A DNA stretch of 64,000 bases, taken from contig NCGD01000001.1 of assembly GCA_002281535.1 (NCBI GenBank), positions 106,231-170,230 on the forward strand, given 5' to 3'. How positions within the stretch are numbered: position 1 is the stretch's first letter; every line of letters begins with the position of its first letter. Shown in pieces: positions 6,898 through 15,588 of the stretch. The position numbers and the translations under genes were made by a program. Origin of the DNA: Sphingomonas sp. 28-63-12 (GTDB taxonomy: Bacteria > Pseudomonadota > Alphaproteobacteria > Sphingomonadales > Sphingomonadaceae). The notes under the pieces were generated by a model. That model was given only the letters and a program-made list of their open reading frames with translations, made no database searches and was not told the DNA's origin.

Positions 6898-8547
6898 ATG
6901 AAGCGAGTCGTGATCGGATTGATCGTCCTGGCCGCGGTGGCCGGCGCGGGCTACGCGACCTTCCAGCAGTATAAATATTACATCCCCGGCATCATTTCGC
7001 GCTGGCGCGATCCGATCGCTGCCAACCATCCGGTCGAATGGGCCAGGGGGCCGGTGGCGGCGCCTGCCGGCAAGCGCCCGCCCAACATCATCATCATCCT
7101 GGCGGACGATCTCGGCCATAACGATATCAGCTTTTTCGGCGGCGGCATTGCCGGAGGGTTGGTCAAGACGCCCAACATCGATTCGATTGGCGCGCAGGGC
7201 GCCAGCTACGCCATCGCCTATGCCGCCAATGCCACCTGCAGCCCGTCGCGGGCCGCGATCATGACCGGGCGCTACCCGACCCGGTTCGGCTTTGAATTCA
7301 CCGCCGTGCCGGTGGTGTTTGCGCGGGCGGTTGCGGCCGGCGCGCATGAAGGGCCGTATCCCCTGATCTTCCATGAGGAATATACCAAGGACCTGATCGA
7401 TTATCCCGAAATGGGCGTACCGCATGACCAGATCACGATCGCCGACCTGCTCAAGGGCGGCGGCTATCACACCATGCAGATCGGCAAATGGCATCTGGGC
7501 GAGGCTAAGCCGCTGCAGCCAACCGGCCAGGGCTTTGACGAGGCACTCGGCTTTCTGGCTGGCGGTGGCATGTATATGCCGCCCGAATCGCCAAATGTCG
7601 TCAACGCCAAACTGCCCTGGGACCCGATCGATCGCTTCCTGTGGCCCAACCTGCCCTATGCAGTGCAATGGAATGGCGGCCAGCGCTTTGCGCCCAAGGG
7701 GCATCTGACCGATTATTATACCGACAATGCGATTGCCGCGATCAAGGCCAACAAGAACCGGCCCTTCTTCCTCTATCTCGCCTATAATGCCCCGCACACA
7801 CCGCTGCAGGCGACCAAGGCCGATTATGACGCGCTCCCACAGATCAAAAACCATGTTCAGCGCGTCTATGGCGCCATGGTCCGCCAGCTCGATCGCGGCA
7901 TCGGCCGGGTACTGCAAACGCTGAAGGACGAAGGGATTGATGACAATACGCTGGTCATCTTCACCAGCGACAATGGCGGTGCCTGGTACACTGGCATCCC
8001 GGACAGCAACGCACCCTATCGTGGCTATAAGGCGACCTTTTTCGAAGGCGGGCTGCGGGTGCCGTTCTTCCTGCGCTGGCCGGGCAAGATTGCGCCCGGC
8101 ACCAAACTGCCCGGCCCCGCGCATCATCTCGATATCTTCGCAACCGCCGCCGCCGCCGCTGGGCTCCCGATCCCCACGGATCGCGTGATGGATACGGTCA
8201 GCCTGCTCGGCGCCGCCGAAGCCGGCACGCCGGCGGCACCGCATGATCTGCTGTTCTGGCGATCGGGCGATACCAAGGCGGTCCGCCAGGGCGATTGGAA
8301 GCTGCAGATCGCCAAGCGGCCGAACAAGGCCTGGCTCTATGATCTCGCGGTCGACCCGACCGAGCATCATAATCTCGCGCTCGCCGATCCCGCCCGGGTC
8401 GCCGCGATGCGTGCATTGCTGGCGAGCCATGACAAGGGCATGCCCAAACCCCTCTGGCCCGCGTTGATTGACGCGCCGGTGCGGATCGACGTGCCGCTCA
8501 ATGCGCCGTGGAAGAAAGGCCAGGAATATGTCTACTGGTCGAATTAG
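6898..8547 (+). CDS. Sulfatase, Cys-type, membrane-anchored or secreted
   Basis: 549-residue sulfatase. An N-terminal hydrophobic helix (about 3-20, no clear cleavage site) suggests a signal anchor or signal peptide. Family landmarks: I-I-I-L-A-D-D-L-G-H metal-binding start, C-S-P-S-R with the cysteine to be converted to formylglycine at 114, G-K-W-H-L-G, and F-T-S-D-N-G-G with the metal-binding Asp-Asn. ATG 6898 is used because of GGAGAG upstream and the signal sequence; an upstream TTG at 6847 only adds residues before it. It differs in size and N-terminus from the sulfatase at the left edge, so it probably has another substrate. The stop overlaps the convergent gene by 3 bp. Confidence 0.92.
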   Translation: MKRVVIGLIVLAAVAGAGYATFQQYKYYIPGIISRWRDPIAANHPVEWARGPVAAPAGKRPPNIIIILADDLGHNDISFFGGGIAGGLVKTPNIDSIGAQGASYAIAYAANATCSPSRAAIMTGRYPTRFGFEFTAVPVVFARAVAAGAHEGPYPLIFHEEYTKDLIDYPEMGVPHDQITIADLLKGGGYHTMQIGKWHLGEAKPLQPTGQGFDEALGFLAGGGMYMPPESPNVVNAKLPWDPIDRFLWPNLPYAVQWNGGQRFAPKGHLTDYYTDNAIAAIKANKNRPFFLYLAYNAPHTPLQATKADYDALPQIKNHVQRVYGAMVRQLDRGIGRVLQTLKDEGIDDNTLVIFTSDNGGAWYTGIPDSNAPYRGYKATFFEGGLRVPFFLRWPGKIAPGTKLPGPAHHLDIFATAAAAAGLPIPTDRVMDTVSLLGAAEAGTPAAPHDLLFWRSGDTKAVRQGDWKLQIAKRPNKAWLYDLAVDPTEHHNLALADPARVAAMRALLASHDKGMPKPLWPALIDAPVRIDVPLNAPWKKGQEYVYWSN

Positions 8548-9515
8548 GGGCGTGGTCGATCGGCTTGACCGTCAACCGGCACCGCGGGTTGTGTCGGCGC
8601 AGCCGGGCCGGACGGCGACGGCGGCACCGCAATCGGTAAGGGGGCAGTGCCAGCAATTCTGGTGCGACCGGTAACGCCAGTGATCGAAGCGGCGTCATTT
8701 GCCGCCGACGAGCCGACCGCACCGATCGGTTGGGACGATACCCGCTGATCAAGGGCGTCAACAGCCTGCCCATCGAACGACCGGGCGCGGCCGGCGTGTA
8801 TCATGCGATATCGGAGCATTTCCAGTCGCGGCGGCAGTGATCCGGCGGGCGCCGCCATCAGCGCGGCCTGCCATTGCGCCCGACGCTCCATCGGCGTGCC
8901 GCTGGGCAGATCGGTCTGGCCAGTGCGCGCCATGACCCGCGCGCGGATGATCGCGCGCGGCACATCAACGCCTCGCCAGGCCAGCCGCCGCTTGATCCGC
9001 GTCACGATCCGTTCGGTTGCCATCGCGCGAACCGGCATGGGCAGCGTGCGGAACCGCTCCAGCCGCGCCGCCCGGGCGATGGTCAGCGGCGCCGGCGCTG
9101 GATCAGGCGGCGGCACTATCCGTGGCGGTGCCAAAGGCCGCCTCGCCGTGTGCGGTTGACGGGGCGGCAACACAGCCACCCGAACCGGCGGCGCAACTGG
9201 CGCGAACAGCTTGGCGATCACCGGAATGTCAAAGTGAAAGCTGTCGAACACGCCGGCAGCAGCAGCCGTCGCGCTGGCCAGCCCAAAGGCAACCAGGCTA
9301 ATCACCGACCGCCGCAGCCACGGCCCGCGAACCGACCGGCGAAAGCGTCGGCGGGCGGGAGGCATCGAATGCTGCAGCGGCGGCGCAGCGGGAATCATTG
9401 CGAGACGGTCGAGGAAGTCCTCGCTTGGCGCGGGGACGATGTAGCGATCAAGCGCGCGCGCGACGGCCGGATCAAAGCCGCCGATATCGGACGGGGATGG
9501 GGGCAACGCGGTCAT
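8544..9515 (-). CDS. Single-pass membrane protein, candidate anti-sigma factor
   Basis: 323 residues: a cytoplasmic-looking N-terminus (1-66), one membrane helix (about 68-88), and a long Pro/Ala/Arg-rich periplasmic part. No HxxxCxxC zinc anti-sigma motif is visible. The start codon overlaps the ECF sigma gene by 4 bp (ATGA), the usual arrangement of sigma/anti-sigma pairs, and this is the main reason for the call. The C-terminal third (from about 190) has R/A-rich helices resembling unfolded or heavy-metal-sensor-type periplasmic regions, but I cannot name a domain. Confidence 0.6.
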   Translation of the reverse strand: MTALPPSPSDIGGFDPAVARALDRYIVPAPSEDFLDRLAMIPAAPPLQHSMPPARRRFRRSVRGPWLRRSVISLVAFGLASATAAAAGVFDSFHFDIPVIAKLFAPVAPPVRVAVLPPRQPHTARRPLAPPRIVPPPDPAPAPLTIARAARLERFRTLPMPVRAMATERIVTRIKRRLAWRGVDVPRAIIRARVMARTGQTDLPSGTPMERRAQWQAALMAAPAGSLPPRLEMLRYRMIHAGRARSFDGQAVDALDQRVSSQPIGAVGSSAANDAASITGVTGRTRIAGTAPLPIAVPPSPSGPAAPTQPAVPVDGQADRPRP

Positions 9516-10108
9516 GCGACCTGTCGCACCGACGGATCGACAAGACCGGCCTGCCGCAACGAACCGTGCAGGGTGCGGCGGGCGCGATGCAGCAGCGATT
9601 CGAACGCCTTGATGTTCATATCGAGCGCGTCGGCGGCCATGATGTTCGACAATCCTTCATAATAGGTCAGCACAATTGCTGCGCGCTGCCGGTCCGCCAG
9701 CGCGCCAACACAGGCTGCGACGGTTGCTCGCTGCTGCTCGGCATCAATCAGCGCATCGGCAATCGGCGCGTCGTCTGCCCGATCGGGCAGGTCGCCGCTG
9801 CTGACAAAGCGCCGCCGCCGGATCCGGTCGAGGCAGGCATTAACCGAAACCCGGTGCAGCCAGGCCCCAATGCCTGTCCCGCCCGGCCGCCAGCGCCCGG
9901 CATGTTCCCACAGCCGCGCCAATGCCTCTTGCGCGACATCCTCCGCCTCGCTCGGATCGCCGAGCATACGGTAGCCGATCCGCCGGATCATCAGCGCGTG
10001 ACGATCGACAACCATGCGAAACGCGACCGGGTCACGCGCGGCCAGCCGCGCCATCAGCGCGTCGTCGCTCGCGGCATCCGCGCCGAGGCTGGCAAAGTGG
10101 CGGTGCAA
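9512..10108 (-). CDS. RNA polymerase ECF sigma factor
   Basis: 198 residues. Region 2 (about 24-90) includes R-D-P-V-A-F-R-M-V-V-D-R-H and the E-A-E-D-V-A-Q-E-A-L-A-R-L-W core-binding/-10 segment. Region 4 (about 130-185) has L-A-D-R-Q-R-A-A-I-V-L-T-Y-Y-E-G-L-S-N and the helix-turn-helix A-A-D-A-L-D-M-N-I-K-A-F-E-S-L-L-H-R-A-R. The start is probably TTG 10108 (GGATCGGG upstream); an internal ATG at 10054 is the alternative. It is cotranscribed with the putative anti-sigma gene. No matching GGAAC/CGTC-type promoter of its own could be placed with confidence. Confidence 0.9.
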   Translation of the reverse strand: MHRHFASLGADAASDDALMARLAARDPVAFRMVVDRHALMIRRIGYRMLGDPSEAEDVAQEALARLWEHAGRWRPGGTGIGAWLHRVSVNACLDRIRRRRFVSSGDLPDRADDAPIADALIDAEQQRATVAACVGALADRQRAAIVLTYYEGLSNIMAADALDMNIKAFESLLHRARRTLHGSLRQAGLVDPSVRQVA

Positions 10109-10300
10109 CCCGATCCTATCCCGTCGCGACCTTCATGAGGACAGAACGTGGCACGGCCCGAAACCCTTCGCCACCCCGGATGATCAGCGCATACCCTGCC
10201 CGCGCCGCTAAAGTCGATTTCCGTTGGGATCAACCTGCGCTTCTACCCTAGCGAAACTTGGGGTCCAGGGCCACCGAGCACGGCGGTTGGAACGCTGGGT

Positions 10301-10316
10301 TCCCGCTTTCGCGGGA
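10301..10316. repeat. Short GC hairpin of REP-like type
   Basis: TCCCGC-TTTC-GCGGGA, a 6-bp perfect stem in the 236-bp gap between the FAD oxidase stop and the sigma gene start. It is preceded by a second small inverted repeat, GGAAC-N5-GTTCC, at 10289-10303. The combination resembles dispersed intergenic REP-like repeats of sphingomonads. No second copy was seen in this window, so the repeat status needs a genome comparison. Confidence 0.4.
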
Positions 10317-10344
10317 GCACGAATCCATCAACAGGCAAGCGACT

Positions 10345-12198
10345 CTAGCCCCTGCCCGGGGCAGCACCGGCAGCTGGATAGGGCGGCAGCGCCGTTGGCC
10401 GATCCAGCAGGCCATAGTTGATCAGCGCCTCATTCCAGAAAATCGCGCGCCCCAGCGGGCTGAGCAGCGCCTCACGGGTCTTGCGCCAGCGCCGGATCAT
10501 TGAATCCGATTCGCTCGGATTGCCGAAATCGGCATAGACTTTTGGCTTGTCGAGATCGCCCAGCTTTGCCCAGTGCATCGAATAAGGAATATGCGCCTTT
10601 TCCAGCGTCCGGCGGATCAGCGCGGCCCCTTTGGGCACGGTTTGCGCCAGCAGCGCGAGCATTTTTCGCAGATCGTCGATCTGCGGCGTCTCGGGGGGCA
10701 GTTGGGCAGCCTGCAGATTGCAGACGAACGGCGACAGACCATCAATCTCGATCACGGCATTTTCCTCGAAGCGCGTGAAGGCCAGTGACCCGCCGGGATG
10801 CGACACGAACCGCACCGTGAACACAAACGAGCCCGGCAAGTCCTTTACCGCTTCGCAGATCAGCGGGATCGCCTTGCGCAGGTCGCTGCGCGGCACCGCG
10901 AAAGAGGCGTTGTACAGCGCCCCCGGAATGCCGCCGGTGATGTCGTCGCCGTGCAGCTGCCCCCAAACATAACTGGTTGCGCCACCAGGGCCGGGCTTGA
11001 AGGGCATCAGCCCGGGCTCGAACATCCCCTTGCTGCGATAATAATCGAAGGCCGAGCTGTTTCCCTCCAGCAAGTAGCGGAGCACCGGGGCGGTCGGATC
11101 GGGCAGACTGACCGCCGGGCGAGCGGCGGCGCCAACAGCGGCCATCGTGGTCGCCATAGCGGCAACCGCGTCACCCGGGCGCATCAACCCGGCATGCGAC
11201 GTCGAGCCGATGGTCTTGGCGGTTGCGGCAAAATACATGGTGTGGAGGGCGTGCTTGCCGAAGGGCGCATGCGGATCGAAGGTGATCTCGTAAAAGGCGG
11301 GCGCCCCCGCGAAGCCAAGCCGCTTGGCAACCTTGGCGAACTGGCCACAGGAAATCTCTGCCAGCCAGTCGGCATTGACCGCGACATCACGCTTGAGCAG
11401 CCCAAAAGGCTGATTGTCGACCAGCTCGACAGCAACGCCGTTGACGATCCCCATCCCGCCGAGATGGACCAGAGCATCCTCGAACATGGCGTCGTCGCGC
11501 ACCACCCGCACCGGGTTGCCGCTGCCGATATCAAGCTGTTTGACGCCCGAATCGCTCAGCACGGGGTGCGAGCGGCGCTCGATCCAGACATGCTCGGACG
11601 CGCCACAGACAAGGTGCATGCCCAGCACCATATTCTGCAGACCGCCATAGCCGATCTTTGAGCCATGGCTTGCCGTCCCGAAGCCGCCCGCCAGTGTCGG
11701 ACCTAGATGGGTGCCGCTTGTCGGTACGGTCAGGCCAAAGCCTTCCGCCCACCGCACGAGTTCGCGCAGGCGGGTGCCGCCACTCGCAAAGGCAATCCGC
11801 TTGGCGGGGGTTTGGCAGTGCGGGTGAATGTCGCTCACGCTCGCCATCGAAAAGCCCGTCAATCCGTCGCACATCAGCTGCGACACCGGCGCACCGATCA
11901 GCGGTGCAAAGCTCCAGCCGCGCCCGACCAGTCCGGCGGCAAAGGGGTGAGCTAATGGGGGCGCAGCCTTGGCCTGCTTGTCCGCAAGGATCGCCGCGAC
12001 CCGGGCAACATGCTCGTGCAGCCGGACAGCCGTTGCCACGAACCGCTTCAGCCCTGTCATCCCTGCCGCATCCGCGGCATAGAGGCGGCCCTGATCCTCG
12101 ACGCGCATGACCGGAAACAACGCGCCCGCCGGCATCGGCGGTATGGTCAGGTGATAATTGGTCCACGGAACAAAGGCGTCATAACTGATGCTGGGCAC
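10345..12198 (-). CDS. FAD-linked oxidase (PCMH fold, cholesterol-oxidase/aldonolactone-oxidase-like)
   Basis: 617 residues. The FAD-binding PCMH domain spans roughly 95-290, with G-R-G-W-S-F-A-P, S-G-G-T-R-L-R-E-L and the P-T-S-G-T-H-L-G-P-T-L-A-G-G segment ending in G-T-A-S-H-G-S. The C-terminal half resembles substrate-binding domains of the vanillyl-alcohol-oxidase superfamily, including bacterial cholesterol oxidase type II. Where covalent flavoenzymes of this group have G-H-S, this protein has G-W-S, so the usual histidyl-FAD bond is unlikely here. The start is GTG 12198 behind GGGAGGAG. It follows the patatin gene after about 50 bp, likely the same operon. The substrate is not known. 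Confidence 0.8.
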   Translation of the reverse strand: MPSISYDAFVPWTNYHLTIPPMPAGALFPVMRVEDQGRLYAADAAGMTGLKRFVATAVRLHEHVARVAAILADKQAKAAPPLAHPFAAGLVGRGWSFAPLIGAPVSQLMCDGLTGFSMASVSDIHPHCQTPAKRIAFASGGTRLRELVRWAEGFGLTVPTSGTHLGPTLAGGFGTASHGSKIGYGGLQNMVLGMHLVCGASEHVWIERRSHPVLSDSGVKQLDIGSGNPVRVVRDDAMFEDALVHLGGMGIVNGVAVELVDNQPFGLLKRDVAVNADWLAEISCGQFAKVAKRLGFAGAPAFYEITFDPHAPFGKHALHTMYFAATAKTIGSTSHAGLMRPGDAVAAMATTMAAVGAAARPAVSLPDPTAPVLRYLLEGNSSAFDYYRSKGMFEPGLMPFKPGPGGATSYVWGQLHGDDITGGIPGALYNASFAVPRSDLRKAIPLICEAVKDLPGSFVFTVRFVSHPGGSLAFTRFEENAVIEIDGLSPFVCNLQAAQLPPETPQIDDLRKMLALLAQTVPKGAALIRRTLEKAHIPYSMHWAKLGDLDKPKVYADFGNPSESDSMIRRWRKTREALLSPLGRAIFWNEALINYGLLDRPTALPPYPAAGAAPGRG

Positions 12199-12249
12199 GC
12201 ATAGTCTCCTCCCGGGAATACAATGATCGGGGCTGGCCGCCGAACCGCA

Positions 12250-13710
12250 TCACTGATCACGATCCGCCCGCAGCGCGGCCTCGCGCGGGGCAGGCACCAG
12301 CGGGCTGAGGCTGATCCACGGGACAGTGGCTGCTTTTTCGCGTCCCCAGCGGACCAGACATTTCATGAAGAGCGGATCGAACAGCGTGTCCTCACCGCCC
12401 GTCTTGACGCATTTCTCGGATGCTTTTGAGGCGTAGCCATCGGCCGTGGCGACGTTGATCAGGCCGGTCGGATCGAGCAGCCGCAACCCGGCGATCGACA
12501 TCAGCTCATTCTGGTTGACGATGGTTGAATAGGCCCGCAGCGCGACAGCACCGGCATCGGGCTTGGCATCGACGCCGGCCGGCCCGCCCTCGGGGCTGGG
12601 CGTCGCTGGCCGCACCACTGTCGGGCCATTGCGAATTGCGTAAAGCGTGACATCGGCACCACCAACGCCACCACCAACGCCACCACCAGCGCCACCACCA
12701 GCGGCGGCAGTCGCCGGGGCCTGCATGGCGGCGGCTAGCTGGGCGATTCGGGCTTCGAACAAGGAATAGCGCACGCCACCGTCGAGATAGGTCTTATACT
12801 GGTTATTCGGGCCGGTGCGCAGCCGCACCGGGCGCTGAAAAACCGGCACGGCGGCCGACGCCATCGCCACGCCCACGACGCATTGGGCAACGCGCGCGAT
12901 CTGATCCTTTCGGGCGGGACCAGCGGCGGGATAGGCGCTGCGCGCGAGCCCGCTGATATCGATGGCCTTGAAGGCACCGCTGCTTGCCTCGACCATGCCG
13001 ATGAACATCCGCAAATCGGTATTGCGCGCGATCTTCTCCAGCATGGGGCAGATGCCCGGCCCCGTGCACAACAAGCGCGCCAATCGCTGTCGCAGCGGGT
13101 CGGTATCGAAGCGATAGCCCTTTTTGACGACGTCGAGATAATCGACCCGGTGGGCCAGCTCCTCTTCGGACTCGATCATATATTGCTGTTCGAGCGCCGG
13201 ATAATCATCGGCCGCCACCAGCAGCGCCTGCAGCGCCCCGGTGCTGACGCCGGTGACGATCTGAAAGGTCGGTGCGGCTGGACGATCGTGCAGCGTCCGC
13301 AGGAATCCCGCGCCAAAGGCGCCCCACCCGCCGCCGCCCGACAGCATCAGGATATTGATCCGGGGCCGGGCCAGGGCCTTGCTTTCCCGTTGCGGCACGA
13401 AGCTGGCCATTGCCCGGTAGATCGGGTCATCGCCCTCTACCAGAGCGGGTTCGGGCAAAGCGGCGTCGGGGCTTAGCAAGGACGCGGGCTGACGCTTGAG
13501 ATCGGCCCCGCGCGCAAAATCGGTCGCATCGCGCTGGATCTCGGGCAGGACGGGCGACACGCTATAGTCGGCCAGATAAGGCGACAGCTGGCTCCCCGTG
13601 CAGTCGAAATCGAGCGGCTCGGCGCCCAATTTGACGCAGCCGCCAAGCGACAGGCTGAGGATGACAAGAAGCGGCGCCAGGGACGCCCGCAGCTGCCAAT
13701 GCATCATCAT
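12250..13710 (-). CDS. Patatin-like phospholipase, lipoprotein
   Basis: About 486 residues. The signal peptide ends in the lipobox L-G-G-C (cysteine ~25), so it is an outer- or inner-membrane lipoprotein. Patatin catalytic parts: oxyanion loop S-G-G-G-G-W-G-A-F-G (~125-134), nucleophile elbow G-V-S-T-G (Ser ~156) and D-G-G in Y-L-D-G-G-V-R-Y, giving a Ser-Asp dyad. A low-complexity Gly/Ala/Val insert follows. The start is one of three consecutive ATGs (13710, 13707, 13704) behind a G-run. It is first in a unit with the FAD oxidase and divergent from the regulator at 13852. It probably cleaves acyl esters of lipids. Confidence 0.88.
   Translation of the reverse strand: MMMHWQLRASLAPLLVILSLSLGGCVKLGAEPLDFDCTGSQLSPYLADYSVSPVLPEIQRDATDFARGADLKRQPASLLSPDAALPEPALVEGDDPIYRAMASFVPQRESKALARPRINILMLSGGGGWGAFGAGFLRTLHDRPAAPTFQIVTGVSTGALQALLVAADDYPALEQQYMIESEEELAHRVDYLDVVKKGYRFDTDPLRQRLARLLCTGPGICPMLEKIARNTDLRMFIGMVEASSGAFKAIDISGLARSAYPAAGPARKDQIARVAQCVVGVAMASAAVPVFQRPVRLRTGPNNQYKTYLDGGVRYSLFEARIAQLAAAMQAPATAAAGGGAGGGVGGGVGGADVTLYAIRNGPTVVRPATPSPEGGPAGVDAKPDAGAVALRAYSTIVNQNELMSIAGLRLLDPTGLINVATADGYASKASEKCVKTGGEDTLFDPLFMKCLVRWGREKAATVPWISLSPLVPAPREAALRADRDQ
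12656..12702 (-). repeat. 12-bp tandem repeat in the patatin gene
   Basis: Three copies of GCCACCACCARC plus a partial fourth on the + strand, coding a (G-G-G-A/V) run in the lipoprotein. The period is a multiple of three, so length changes stay in frame. It sits in a non-catalytic insert after the D-G-G motif. Confidence 0.9.
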
Positions 13711-13851
13711 CACCCCCCGGCTTACGCTGCTGCCGGCGATTCGCCCGCTTCATGCCAGTCAACGCTACGAACCGCTGCGTCCAAAAAACGTGAAATTGTT
13801 TGTATTGCCGGTTAGGCGAGCTAACTTGTTGTACCGGGAGCACAACGATCA

Positions 13852-15588
13852 ATGGAGAAATACAAGCTCGACCTGATCGGCCCCTTCGGCTTGTTTACGC
13901 CGGACGGCCGTCGGATCGATGTTACCAGTAAGAAGTCGATTGCGTTGATCGCGCTGATCATCGTGTCGCCAAGCGGTGTCCGTTCGCGTCGGTGGCTGCA
14001 AAACATGTTGTGGGGCACGCGCGAAGATCTTCAGGCGCAGACCAGTTTGCGGCGCGAACTGTCCAATTTGACCAAGCAATTGGCGGCCTATGGCGCGGAT
14101 CATCTGCTCGTACGCGGCACCCAGCGGGTCAGCTTGGCGATCGAGCAGCTTGAGGTCGATATCTTTTCGCTGGGTCTGCAGGCCACCCGGCGCAAATCGT
14201 CGCTCTCCAGTGATTTTCTGGAAGGGATCGACCTGCGCGATTGCGAGGAATTCGAGGACTGGCTGCGCAGCGAGCGCGAGCGGGTCCGCGATATGATCGC
14301 GATCGACCTGCCCGATCCGCCCGCCGCCCTGCCCGCCGGGTACGAAATTCTCGGCATGGCGATGCCCAGTTCGGACGAGATCCTCACCAACCGGTCTCCC
14401 CGATTGCCGCCCAAGCCGTCGCTGGCGGTGCTGCCCTTTACCCAGTTGCCGCTTGACGATGGCTGGCTCGGCGCCGGCATTGCCGATGAGATTGGCGTGA
14501 TCCTGTCGCAGTTTCCGCAGCTGTTCATCGTTGCCAGCAGTTCCGCCCGCGCGCTCGCGGCCCAGCAATTGCCGCGCCCCGAGATCGCCGCCCGGCTCGG
14601 CGTGCGCTACCTGCTCGGCGGCACCGTCATGCGCGCCGGCGACAAATTGCGCCTGTCGGTCGTGCTGATCAACGGAGAAACCGGCGAGCAGGTCTGGGCG
14701 CAGGCATTTGACGGCTGCACCGACGATATCTTCGCCCTGCAGCGCGAAATTGCCGACCGGATCGCCCCGCAAATTTGGAGCACGGTCGATAGTGCCGAAC
14801 GTCACCGCGGCCTTCGGCTGATCGGCCCGCCCATGGGCGATTATGAAGTCTATTGGCGGGCCAATGCCTTGTTCCGCAGCGGCGACAAGGATCAGCTGTT
14901 CGAGGCGACGACGCTGGCCGAGCAATTGGTGGCGCAGGATCCAACCTGCCCCTGGGCGGCGTCGCTGGCGAGCTATTGCCATAGCATTGCCTATCTGCGG
15001 CGGCTTGTGCCGGATTATGAGGCCAGCCTGCGCCGGGCGATCATCCATTTCCAGTCGGCGATGCGGTTCGGCTCGGACAATGTCGAAGCGCTGGGCTATT
15101 CGGCGGGCACCCTGATCAACATCGGCGGCGATATGGCCGTGGCCGACCGGATCATTTCGCACGCGCTTCAGCTGTTGCCGGCGCACCAGCCTACCCTGTT
15201 CTGGGGCGGTTGGGTGGATGTCGTCAGCGGCAAGCCGGAGCGCGCACGGGACCGGCTCGAACTGGCGCTGCGGATCAACCCAGCCACCGGCGCGCGCGGC
15301 CAGACATTATGCGGGATTGGCCTGGCCTGGCTGCAACAGGGCAATGCGCAAAAGGCTTTCCGGTTCCTGCAGGAGGCGGCACAGGACGGCAACGGCTTCT
15401 TCCTCACCGATTTCGGGCTCTGCGTGGCGGCCAGTCTGGTTGGCGAGGCGGAGATTGCCCGAAACGCGGCACTGGCGCTTGGCGATGGCGATTTTTCCGG
15501 GGTTATCGGGATGTTCAAAAATCCGGAATATCGCGCCATGTTCGAACAGGCTCTGAAGGGCCGGGCGATCGATCCGCTATCGGCCTAG
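13852..15588 (+). CDS. Winged-helix transcriptional regulator with TolB/FlgO-like and TPR parts
   Basis: 578 residues. The N-terminal ~105 residues look like an OmpR/SARP-type winged helix: G-P-F-G-L-F-T-P-D-G-R-R-I-D-V, then S-L-R-R-E-L-S-N-L and a V-D-I-F strand. From ~180 a P-S-L-A-V-L-P-F motif opens a FlgO/TolB-like domain (with Y-L-L-G-G-T-V and E-T-G-E-Q-V-W-A-Q) often found in regulators linked to adenylate-cyclase-like proteins. From ~320 several helical repeats look like TPRs. No membrane helix is visible. It is divergent from the patatin/oxidase unit across 141 bp and is their likely regulator, by position. Only a weak GTTGT-N9-ACAAC repeat overlaps its ribosome-binding site. Confidence 0.8.
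   Translation: MEKYKLDLIGPFGLFTPDGRRIDVTSKKSIALIALIIVSPSGVRSRRWLQNMLWGTREDLQAQTSLRRELSNLTKQLAAYGADHLLVRGTQRVSLAIEQLEVDIFSLGLQATRRKSSLSSDFLEGIDLRDCEEFEDWLRSERERVRDMIAIDLPDPPAALPAGYEILGMAMPSSDEILTNRSPRLPPKPSLAVLPFTQLPLDDGWLGAGIADEIGVILSQFPQLFIVASSSARALAAQQLPRPEIAARLGVRYLLGGTVMRAGDKLRLSVVLINGETGEQVWAQAFDGCTDDIFALQREIADRIAPQIWSTVDSAERHRGLRLIGPPMGDYEVYWRANALFRSGDKDQLFEATTLAEQLVAQDPTCPWAASLASYCHSIAYLRRLVPDYEASLRRAIIHFQSAMRFGSDNVEALGYSAGTLINIGGDMAVADRIISHALQLLPAHQPTLFWGGWVDVVSGKPERARDRLELALRINPATGARGQTLCGIGLAWLQQGNAQKAFRFLQEAAQDGNGFFLTDFGLCVAASLVGEAEIARNAALALGDGDFSGVIGMFKNPEYRAMFEQALKGRAIDPLSA

Noticed and set aside
6796-8430. 544-codon minus-strand frame opposite the second sulfatase
   Set aside because: No family features; the plus strand carries the sulfatase active site.
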